DNA of 64,000 nucleotides from NCBI GenBank assembly GCA_031472005.1, contig PZJY01000001.1, positions 62,001-126,000 on the forward strand. The letters run 5' to 3'. Shown in pieces: positions 55,109 through 64,000 of this stretch. This DNA comes from Tetracladium setigerum (lineage: Eukaryota; Ascomycota; Leotiomycetes; Helotiales). The translations under genes were made by a program, and so were the position numbers. The notes beneath the pieces are model-generated. The model had not been told where the DNA came from. It saw only the letters and a program-made list of their open reading frames with translations, and made no database searches. Positions within the stretch are counted from its first letter, which is position 1, and every line of letters begins with the position of its first letter.

Positions 55109-56813
55109 GTTGAAAAGTGAAATATAGTATAAGTGAGGTATCTGCTCACGAAATTGGACCTCAGAAGACTACTTCGCGGGAAGATGGCTGCTTATTTATC
55201 CATGTACTAAATTCTCTTCAGCTTAATCTACGCCACAGTATCAAGGCATATCGACGGCAGCGCATGATGACACAAAACCTTTTCTCATGTTAAAGACTTG
55301 AGGCTTAAGAGCTGAATGGCTTCGTATCTTGGCTTTCTTGGCGTTGTAAAATAGAATGATTGTGGCTGAGATATGGGCAAATGCTGCCAGATAACTGTGT
55401 AAAAGGAAATCAAGATACGAAGAAATATCTACAAATGGAAATCTGGAATTTCGGTGGCTTGAAATGGAAATTTTGCGATGAAAGGCCCTTATCTAGATTT
55501 GGAGCGAAGCCAACCAAAGGAGCAAACGAGCTTTTTTTGGCGAGGGGGGATTGCCCCGCATTTCCAGCCATTTCCATACCAGACTATGTGCGACTATACC
55601 CAAGTCGAATTCCTCTATGGCCGTCTTCATTTCACTGTTCGGCCCTGGTTTTCTAGTTACGAGCAGATACACAGACGATGCCGTCCAGCAATTACTGCTG
55701 TTGAGTGGAGGTTTAGCCTGTGAGTATTGGGTTTAATGACACAGAGTCTTTGGACTAACTTTAGTGTCATTTCAGGACCGCGCCAGGAAAGGAGAACCAT
55801 GCTTCTCTGATGAAAGAATGTACGCAATTCGGCAGCATAAGAAGAATTCATGATTTTATATTGTACCTTGTGTGCCCATTCTTCGAAATCAACCCATATT
55901 GCAATCCTTACATACCGATGCCAACTCCTTCACTTCTCCCCCAGATTTTCCCTGCTCCTACGCGCAAACGATGTCTGATTACCGGAAAATAATGTTCTAC
56001 GCAGAACGAGAATACGCAAAATTCCTTTAAATGTCTCGATATCCATATCTGTGCCACCCCATTCGACGCCTGACTTTTACCTTTAAGTCATTTGAGGTCG
56101 ACCCAACACGGGAGAAATTCAACCACTCCTGAGGATTGTCCGTGAAATCTACTGGACACACGTCAGAGGAGTTGAATAAATTATATGAGACATATTGCCA
56201 TGATTGCCAACATCAAAGACAATTAAAGGAGAGTAATGTAGATATAGCTAGCTTGGCTGCCGCTACACCTCAATACCGAACGTTGCGATCTGTAAGAGTC
56301 TCGGAGGACTTTGATTACTGGTTGAAAGATTTTCATGACTACAATGGGTATACTGGAACTGGCAAGCGACTATTTCGGGCCATCACAAGTGCCCTGTATG
56401 TCTCAGGACTGGAAATCGAAGAGTTATATCTTGGGATCTCTAGGCACGGACGCCCCTGCGTTGAGAAGAATCGTTCAACGACTCTCCTCTTCCACCCTCT
56501 TACCTTATCGACACCTGTTTGGAAAGCCGAGGCGACTCAAAATAATGATACCGTGGATGGTAGATGACGAGGAAGTAAACTACTATGGCAGCGTCCACAA
56601 AAAAACAGGGAAAAAAATCAATTTGCGATGCGAAAATGTTGGCAAAAATGTTGGCAAGAATGTTGGCAAGAATTAAAGAGATTCACGTAATACATCGACT
56701 TAAAAGAGACAAGAACAAAAATAATAAAGGCTAAGAGTAAGTAGGATTACTATTAATGTTCGGAATATTATAATATATTCTAGCTTATCTAGACTTTTCA
56801 AGCGTTAGATTCT
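55109..56813. other. Sparse region with a degenerate ORF
   Basis: Apart from the candidate at 56136-56676, nothing coding is recognised. The DNA becomes AT-rich beyond 56.68 kb. Confidence 0.45.
56136..56676 (+). pseudogene. Degenerate ORF resembling a fungal F-box-like protein
   Basis: The frame from about 56136 gives TGHTSEELNKLYETYCHDCQ and TLRSVRVSEDFDYWLKDFHD. It then drifts into another frame (RRLKIMIPWMVDDEEVNYYG), so at least one indel is present. The 3' end has three tandem copies of an AATGTTGGCAAG unit. There is no complete domain. The call rests on the Leu-spaced pattern and is weak. Confidence 0.35.
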
Positions 56814-58976
56814 CTACCCAACATGCACAGCCCTGATACTACTCATCTCAAAACCTCCTTTCTCAATCTCTTCTGTACTTGTGCCGCCCCCTGTACTTTC
56901 CCTATCACGAATATCGACATGACCCCGCAAAGCACCTTCGTCTCCATCTTCATTCCCTGTATTCCAGAGCTTTTTTTGAGTAGCCCGAATAAACCAAGGT
57001 GCCTGCCCTTCACTTAGTTTCCAGGTCCAATACTCAGCTTGCTCATGGTCTAGCGGCTCGATCCTTCCTCTGGTAATCCTACCCGTAAGGTAGATTAAGC
57101 CGTTCACACAAGTGTAAGAAAATAAACCTGCAATCAACCCGTAGGCCACAGAGAATGTGAACGGCATCGCAGCAATAGTGATAAATGCAGGCAGCGCATC
57201 CCCGATATAGGCCCAATTGACACTAGTGACTTGTCGCATCATCATACATCCTACTAAAATAAGTGTACAGCCAGTAGCCCAGGGTGGAATACTAGCAAAG
57301 ATAGGAGAGAAGAAGATTGACAGGAGGAAACAGAGACCAGTAGTCATTGCTGTAAGGCCAGTTCGCCCACCTTCAGTGATTCCAGCGCCGGACTCAATGA
57401 ATGCTGTAGCAGGGGAGCAGCCGAAGAGGGAGCCAATGCTGATCACTAGTGCATCGGTGCAATAGGCGATCGTAGAGCGGGGAAAGTCGCCAGTTGTCGG
57501 GGAGACAACGCCAGAGAAACGTGCCACTAGGAATCATCGTTAGAGATATTACTTGCTGGTAAAAGGTGTCGGGGGCTATCTAAATCCTGCGCCTTGTGTT
57601 CATTTTTGTATCAAGGAATAGGTGTGAGAGAAAACACTGAAGCGACACTTACTAGAGTAAAGAGTCGCGGTGGCGTCAATTATATCAACGTATAGGAATG
57701 TAAATAGCGCGAGGACGAAGTGTCCACCAGCACCGGAGATGTTCCAGTCTTGTGCAACGAGTGTGGATCGGATTGGATGAAACGCCACAACTTTTTTGAA
57801 GAAAGCGTGCATTAAGTCTCCTTGTGGGGTATCTGGAAAGTAGGTGAAAGGTGTATTACGACTGCGTACTCGTGTTATTTTCATGCAGCATAGACTAGAT
57901 GGCACAAGGGGGCAAATAGCTGTCTTACGGCCAGGATATGATGGACACAATTGTTATACCGGCGATTATAGCAAATTTGAAACGATATGCCATGAGCCAT
58001 GCGGTGAGCATACCCCCACACATGATTCCAATCCACATCTATATTCTGTTATTAGCCAAAATACCAACGACACATTGAATTATATACCGTGGGACTGGCC
58101 ATTTTGTGGCTCGTACAGCGTCCCATCTCATCGAGATATTGAGATGGACAGCCAGCAAGATCCGTGGGGGTTTCTGCGGAACCAGAGATTAATCCAATGC
58201 CAGATGATGACATTCCAATTTCTGTTAGGAACAAACCAATACCAACGCCACTAGCAACCTTAATGGAAGATGGAATTATCCTGACAAGCCATTGTCGCAT
58301 CCCAATAAGAGATAGAAATACAAATATTATGCCTTCCATAAATACAGCCGTAAGAGCAAGCCGATATGGAACTGGACCGGTAGCGTGGAATCCAACCACC
58401 TGGAATGCGAAATAAGCATTAAGGCCCATTCCGGGTCTGTGTCGTATTAGCAAATCCTGAAAGTATTAATTTGTGAATTAGAGTCCTTACGCAAGGGCAA
58501 CTGGAAGATTTGTGAAAAACCCAAAGATAAAAGAACCAAGTCCCGAAATTACAGCTGTAGCAGTGATGAGGTCTCTCTTGAGGTCGACCAGACAAGAATT
58601 ATACTGAGCATTCGACTTGCAAGTGGTATCTTCCACGTCATTACATACACATGTACCGCCGCTTTGGGTGAGAATTGATGCCTTTCAAGCTAAATCAGAA
58701 TCAAATTCAAATGTGTAGCCTTGACGGGGTTGACTTACATTGACTGCAATGATATAAGCCATGGTGAAGAAAGTTGTAAACCCGGCCCGAATCTCTGTTA
58801 AAAATCTAGAATTCTTACGCTCTTGGGGCTAAAATTGTGTAAGTTAATCGTGAATTAGATTTCCAGCTTACAATCACACTCACATGCCCTGAACCCTCAA
58901 GATGAAAAACACGACCAAACGACGACACCGAGATATCCTGGTCAAATTTTCGGATCAATTCCATTATTTTCGCCAT
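56814..58976 (-). CDS. azgA: AzgA-type purine (adenine/guanine/hypoxanthine) permease
   Basis: AzgA-type carriers import purines with protons at the plasma membrane. Seven exons (58976-58884, 58828-58739, 58681-58491, 58436-58088, 58038-57929, 57861-57653, 57526-56814) give 584 residues in one frame. Signatures include GFTTFFTMAYIIAVN, the family motif PGMGLNAYFAFQVVGF, IRTSIK-like IIPSSIKVASGVGIGLFLTE, SWPRNTPFTYFPDTPQGD and CSPATAFIESGAGITEGGRT (the substrate-coordinating region). At least ten hydrophobic segments are present. The C-terminal 50 residues are polar (TGGGTSTEEIEKGGFEMSS). The frame is intact, which contrasts with the decayed surroundings. The ATG at 58976 precedes a basic N-terminus (MAKIMELIRKFDQDIS). 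Confidence 0.92.
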
Positions 58977-60254
58977 GTTTGAGATACAAGGATATCGATT
59001 TATGTAAGAAAGAATCGAAGGAGAGGGTTTAGAGGAGAACGAAGGAAAGCACTCTGATCTATATACTGAGCCATGTTATACCTATGATTTGAGTTAGAAA
59101 GGGACACGCCCATATTCTAGTGACATTTGAAGCTACTTCAAGGGGCTTTGCGCACTAATACTTCAATAATGGAGGTCTGGGCCTGATGCTCTACCTGCGC
59201 CGGCCTGGAAATACAATCAAGAAGAAAAGAACAGCTGCAAAAGGCTAATGGCGCGCTTGCGACTCGTCAGGTGCTCAGGCTGCTTCAAAAATAAGTTTTT
59301 TTCATCGTGCCACTAGCGCAGGCCACATCTCTTGGATTTTCTCGATTGAAATTGTCTATTTGATCACCTAGAACATTGGAAGCCACACATCTGTAAAGTT
59401 TACAGTTTGGCCAAGTGTGGGCGGGAAGAGATGACAAAAGGCAAATGCGACGGCTGCTGTAGGTCAATTAAGTGCACAAACCTTCCCATGTGGCTTAATA
59501 ATCGTACCACCTCGCTACATTCGGTAGGGTAAACAGTAAGTCAGGAGCAAATTGGCCTGACGCGTGAACCCATCACTGATGAGAATCTAGAACTTAATCC
59601 CACCCCGAACAATTCATGCAAATGGGTTCAGCCGTAAAAAGAACCCCCTGACGCGATTGCTCAGAATTGCCAGGGGCCGGAGTCAAGCACCACAATTGAT
59701 TATTTCATGGGTGATTTTGACTGAAAGAGCCATAAAAGTGATATGAGTAGTTTATCGGAAGCTAACCAGTTATTCAGAGTCCTCGGAGATATGCTGGAGA
59801 GGTTTCTTCAGAGAAAGGGGCTTAAGTCAGCAACCATAGGCTGCAGGGATTCGGTAGACCACCTGCTTGACGGGCATTAAACCTGTCTCAAAACATCGTC
59901 TTTAACCAGCTGTCAAAAGAAACTCGATCAGGTATTGAAACTAGCTACCCTTGACATCATACGATTTTATCGTGGAGTCATCACACTAGAGCAAACATTC
60001 ACGCTAAGTCCTGCAGAAAGCTTCATGGGTATTCTCACCAGTAACGCAGGTTGGGAGACGCCCCAGCACCTGAAATCGGATCCAGATCAATGTCACTAGT
60101 CACCTCCGCCCAAAATTTTCAACAAAGCTTTGGCCTCTACTCGCATGCCGCTCTCGTTAAGAAATAGGAAGGCCATAAACTCAGACCATGTTGCATCAGA
60201 GCCTTAGATACATATATTTGAAGCTTTGCGAGGAGCGTCATCGTAACTACAATC
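58977..60254. other. Intergenic, no supported gene
   Basis: This is the AzgA promoter and the flank of the next gene. No motif-bearing open frame is present. Confidence 0.45.
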
Positions 60255-60837
60255 ATGTTCGAGGTATCTTGGACAGATCCACAACGAGAAACAGTTGCGC
60301 AGCGACGAAATCGAAAGCGGAAACAGACTGGACAAGAAATTCGAGAATCTGGCTCGGCCGAAACAAGGTCTCAATGTAAACCCAGTATTCTGAACATATT
60401 CGACGGTAATACCAGGCTTGGTCAGGGCCAAGAAAGTCCTTTTTCGAAACCGATAACGTCTCAGTCTAGACATCCTATAGTAACTTTGCCAGAAGCATCA
60501 ACATATGTTTCTTTGATGCCAAATTCTATGGGTCACGAATCTTCTACATCAACCGTTTTTTCGAGTTCTTTGAAGTCGCTTCCGGGGCCGCTACATTCTA
60601 AGACTAGTTGGAATAATATTTCCTCATACTGTACGATTCTAAACACCCGTCATATCCTTGAAACTCACCTCTCATGTAGCCACGGCTGTTGAATCTTCAG
60701 TATGGACAGATCCATCAACATCAACGGAATCGACAGTTTCTTCGACAGACGAATTCACGACGAAGTGGGTTATGGTCCAGATTTTGGCCCAGGATCCTAT
60801 GTCAGCAAAACAACGGAAATTGCGTCCTCCTATATAA
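60255..60837 (+). CDS. Conserved fungal protein, MFEVSWTDPQRETV-type
   Basis: Two exons (60255-60630, 60680-60837; intron 49 bp with a CTAAAC branch-like site) give 177 residues. The N-terminus MFEVSWTDPQRETVAQRRNR is followed by a basic stretch (KRKQTGQ) and a Ser-rich middle. The protein ends WVMVQILAQDPMSAKQRK. I recognise the first 20 residues as a motif shared among hypothetical proteins of filamentous ascomycetes. No catalytic motif, signal peptide or membrane helix is seen. Splicing was chosen because it removes the stop in HLSCSHGC and leaves both halves in one frame. Confidence 0.5.
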
Positions 60838-61694
60838 GTGAGAGTAGCAGGGTCGGAGCTCTATCAGGGGATTATGTCTTCATCATTGCTGGACCCCTTG
60901 GCGAGACATATGAAGATCCTCTCACACCACGGTTGGATTTCTAAGTCCCAATCATATCAGTTCGCTGAGAAATACAGACAGGGTGGCCAGTAAGCCAGCT
61001 ATAAGCCAACTCAAAAATCTCAGTTTACTGGTTTAGCATAAATCTACCAGCGTACGAGTACAGCCTCCTCTGCTTTTAGGGATTCGAAGACTCAATACTT
61101 GCACGCGGTACATCCTACGAATCTCCAGCTCTCTTTTGAGGTACTGCGGAGCGAGGATTGAGTCACGGTTAGAGCTGGGAGAGGGTGGCGCCTAATTGGA
61201 AGAAGTGCTAGGTGTCAAGGTTTTTTCTTCGGTCGGAGGAGGTGTCAGTGGTGGACTCTTAAAGCTTTCAGGATGTGTGATTTGCAGTGATTGTTGTGCA
61301 CCCATAATGGATTCAAGTGCAATTAAAAGGCTGCAAGCTGATTTTAGACAAGCAAGATCAGACGGAAAGTGGCATTTCGTTGTTTGTTATTGATGTTATT
61401 GCAGCGAGATCGCGAACAAACCGAGTATTATCCAAGTCAGTTACTTCGGACTCAATCTTGGCATACCTCTGCCGAAAGCGCTTCACTTCTTAACTCAGTC
61501 TCTCAAGCTCTCGCTTGAAGACTTATAGCAAGGTGAGACATCTGTTGAAGTAAAGTAAGCTGGGACGGTTGCGATTCGAAAAGAAGTGTCGTGGAGATTA
61601 GAGAAATTTAATAGCGTTTCGACGACGATAGAGTTGAATTAGTAATAATTAATAGCATAATGTTATTAAAGTATTCTAGAACCTTAGTCCATGT
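60838..61694. other. Intergenic, no supported gene
   Basis: Short open frames only. The DNA grows AT-rich towards the inverted-repeat element. Confidence 0.45.
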
Positions 61695-61724
61695 GTAACG
61701 GTCACTATTCACTCGCAAGTAAAT

Positions 61725-61788
61725 ATGTCACACGGAATAGCACCTGTTCGAGCGTTGAATGTAGTGGTAGAGAGCGAGTTGTAAAGCT
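61725..61788 (+). repeat. Dispersed repeat, copy B
   Basis: It starts ATGTCACACGG directly after the left inverted arm and matches copy A at 53458-53521 (about 54 of 64). A TATA-like site (61857-61864) and the hairpin at 61875-61897 follow, which resembles promoter-bearing LTR DNA. Confidence 0.65.
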
Positions 61789-61874
61789 GCAAAATGCCTC
61801 ACAATAAGGTGTAAATTGACTCTCGTCCCACCTTAGAAAAAGGGGGACGCGCACTCTATATAAACGTTCAGTGC

Positions 61875-61897
61875 GCTGGTGCAAGCATTGCACCAGC
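61875..61897. repeat. Perfect 10-bp stem-loop
   Basis: GCTGGTGCAA, loop GCA, TTGCACCAGC. It lies about 11 bp after the TATA-like CTATATAAA. Confidence 0.75.
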
Positions 61898-61949
61898 CAC
61901 TCTACCTCGCCACATCAAGTAAATGGTCACATGATAAGGCTGTTTTGTG

Positions 61950-62250
61950 ATAACTTAACTTAACTTAAATATCTTTATTTTAATAATTAATCTATTATTA
62001 TGCTTACAATCCGCTCTTTATTAATAAATATTAACTTAACTTAGCTATTTACCTGCGGGTGGATAGTGACCGTTATGCAAGGCGAGATTTAAGATTAATA
62101 TATTATATTTAATTTTATATACTATCGCGCCGCTAGGTTATAACCTTATAAGTAGAGATTATCAAGGTAAAGAAAGAAGGCTTCATAGGCTTACACTATT
62201 AGTTTTATATAGCGACGGAAAGATAAAGTTTCATTAAGTATAATCCTTGG
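61950..62250. other. AT-rich block, possible RIP-affected DNA
   Basis: This block is dominated by TTAACTTAACTTA and TATTAATA-type sequence, with the former nearly repeated at about 61959 and 62031. It has no coding capacity. Such blocks are often repeats mutated C to T in ascomycetes. Confidence 0.45.
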
Positions 62251-62277
62251 CAGCTGCTATATTCGACAAACCACCGG

Positions 62278-62797
62278 CTATCTAGCCACTAAGCTATGTA
62301 ACGTAGTTGTAAGGACTACTGCACAAAATTCGGTTAGTGCATTCGTGTCTAGAAGATCTCCAAATCTCTACGAATCTTTGAGCGCATCTCCGCGATACAC
62401 TTGTTTCTCGGGAGTATTGTCTCAAAGTTGGGCTTCTTGGTGACTTACAAGAATCGAACAGACCATCGTCAAACTGATCATCTGTTGCTGTAACTTGGAC
62501 GGTTAAAGCGGAAGTTACCGTCGTGCCAAGTGTTTGCAAAGTGGTTGTGATGGTAGTTCAGGGAGAAGTAGCGGAAACAATTGTTAAAATAGAATAGGTT
62601 GAGATGACGGTTGTGGTTGCTGGGCGCGCTAAGGTGATCGGTGTTAGAGTTTGAAAAGTTTGACGTTGTTCCAATTTGTTCTCTTGTCTTGCATCGCCAT
62701 GTCTTCTGCCCAGAGAATTTCCTTGATTGTGTTCGTGGCCAAGAGCGGTAGACGTCAACCCAATAATGGACACCAGAAGCTGAGATAGCAACTTCAT
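62278..62797 (-). pseudogene. Secreted Thr-rich protein gene with an in-frame stop
   Basis: MKLLSQLLVSIIGLTSTALG is a clear signal peptide. The mature part contains a basic KLEQRQTFQ stretch and a Thr/Val-rich region. After IVSATSP the frame meets TGA (about 62558-62560), and the same frame then continues TTITTTLQTLGTTVTSALTV and TATDDQFDDGLFDS. This breaks by nonsense and not by frameshift, unlike the other genes here. A last short exon to 62278 is possible. The protein could also end at the TGA as an 80-residue secreted peptide. Confidence 0.4.
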
Positions 62798-64000
62798 CTT
62801 GATTCTCGGATGTACCAACAGAGGGACTAATCAACGGTTGAAATCGGAATAATCATTGAGCTAATAGAAGATGAAGATATGGGCCGATGTGGTTGAAAAG
62901 ATTGATTCTAGACCCGAAGACCTGTCAACAGAGCTTCCGTGCTATGAGTCGTTTCTGGGCATGTACCTATGTATGAGTCTACCTCATTTCGGAAGAACGT
63001 GAAACATATTTTTTCCAATCTGATTTACCAACAATAAACCTGGTAAAACGATTTTATTGTATTTGCACCCACCTTCCTTAGATGGATCCTACTTGATCGC
63101 TTATGGAATAACACCTTGATCTTAACCGGTTGACACTATTCTGAAAGAGCGCTAGCCTTAGAATAGATGAATATTGGAAAGGTTGCTACCAAAGGTGAGG
63201 AATGTACAGAGCATATTCTTAAATGTCTTGGTTCAATGATATCTCAGCCAATAGCAAGGTTAAAGGAGAATAAATTGACCTGACAATGCCCACTCTCCAG
63301 AGCGCCCTAGCCTGCTAGCGCTTCTCTACCAAAGCTTCTTGGCTCGTTAAGTACTGAGGGACTTGGGCGTAAAAACGCTACTCAAATTAACCCGCACAGT
63401 ACGTACTTTAGTATACCCTCAGGGAGTGTACGAACTCTCGAAAAACTGAGAATTATGTTAGGCGCAGTGTTGACGATCTTAGATGAATACTCCAACCACT
63501 CCTGGCAACGAAACTCGTGAGTAATTCAAATTGTAATTCAAATTTCTGTTCGACAAACCTTTCTCTGGCTTCTTAATTACAGTCTAAATACGCTATTGAG
63601 CATACTTGACCTTATCTATGATCATCAAGTAAAGTGTTTTGAGTGAGCCCACGTGCTGGGCTGCTTACTAATGGCCCCAGGTTTTGACCACCCATACCCC
63701 TCCCTTCAAACTGCCTCGTCGCGACTTCACATCCTCTTTTGTAGCGGCGTAATAATACACGATCCATGAACTACGAGCAAACTTATCGAGAAACAAAGGC
63801 ACTAGGAATACTGCAAAGGATTTTGCCTCAATCCCCCGGCATTCTCAACTACACCAAAAAATTGACGCCCAGCCGCAATCAACCAATTCCCTTCAAACAC
63901 ACGCCCTAACATACCTAGTTGTATTCTTGATACTAGGACTTCCATTTGCAGAGAAATCTGATGAGTAAAGAGAGAGGTCCATGAGAGCTCAGAAGTTGAC
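62798..64000. other. Terminal 1.2 kb without a recognised gene
   Basis: No open frame with a motif is seen on either strand. A gene starting beyond the window is possible. Confidence 0.45.

Larger units (their letters stand above)
61695..62076. mobile_element. Putative 382-bp inverted-repeat element (MITE-like)
   Basis: The 30-base left arm (61695-61724, GTAACGGTCACTATTC...) matches the reverse complement of the right arm (62047-62076) at 26 of 30 positions. All four differences are transitions. The interior carries repeat copy B, a TATA-like CTATATAAA, a hairpin and an AT-rich right half. There is no transposase. Flanking target duplications are not clear. Confidence 0.5.

Overview
The window comes from the nuclear genome of a filamentous ascomycete (Pezizomycotina). 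Most genes carry short GT-AG introns of roughly 45 to 105 bp. The gene content is typical of the group: Zn(II)2Cys6 and C2H2-type regulators, a 2EXR-domain protein, an AzgA purine permease, a Mup1-type permease, an RTA1-family protein, fungal glucosylceramide synthase and CAF-1. A Leotiomycete-like relative is my guess from the kinds of small families present; I cannot test it.

Layout. 1-4.4 kb: a flavin monooxygenase cut by the window edge, a methyltransferase and a small membrane protein. 5.5-18.9 kb: conserved housekeeping genes (CAF-1 large subunit, a poly-Gln protein, a small membrane protein, tRNA-splicing endonuclease Sen2, ceramide glucosyltransferase), interrupted by an almost gene-free stretch at 9.9-13.7 kb. 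19-34 kb: a 2EXR protein, a multi-pass membrane protein, a SnoaL-like protein, a divergent pair (TauD/clavaminate-synthase-like dioxygenase and Mup1-like permease), a Cys-rich small protein, a PAF-acetylhydrolase-like lipase and a DUF1537 sugar-acid kinase. 35-48.8 kb: a PrtT-like Zn-cluster regulator, an MFS anion transporter, a large zinc-binding protein, an RTA1 protein, a zinc-type dehydrogenase and a GH18 chitinase. From about 49.8 kb the region turns sparse and accessory-like. It holds an F-box-like gene with an in-frame stop, a HET-domain remnant, a four-helix membrane protein, a GPI-type Cys-rich secreted protein, degenerate ORFs, AzgA, two copies of a dispersed repeat, an inverted-repeat element and AT-rich DNA.

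The most striking result is technical or evolutionary. Eleven otherwise well-preserved genes are each broken by one or two single-base losses, thirteen in all. Every loss has the same sign (-1) and each falls at a short mononucleotide run, nearly always G or C. In each complete gene, adding back one base per break returns the coding length to a multiple of three and restores a recognisable protein. This looks like systematic homopolymer undercalling in the assembly rather than thirteen pseudogenisation events, and the affected genes are annotated here as functional with a broken frame.

On regulation, the dioxygenase/Mup1 divergent promoter carries a perfect CCG-N6-CGG palindrome, a CCGCGG site and a near match to the Cys3/MetR sulphur-regulator site. 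The divergent promoter between the DUF1537 kinase and the PrtT-like gene carries six imperfect copies of an 18-bp element. No secondary-metabolite core enzyme, CRISPR array, rRNA or convincing tRNA was seen.
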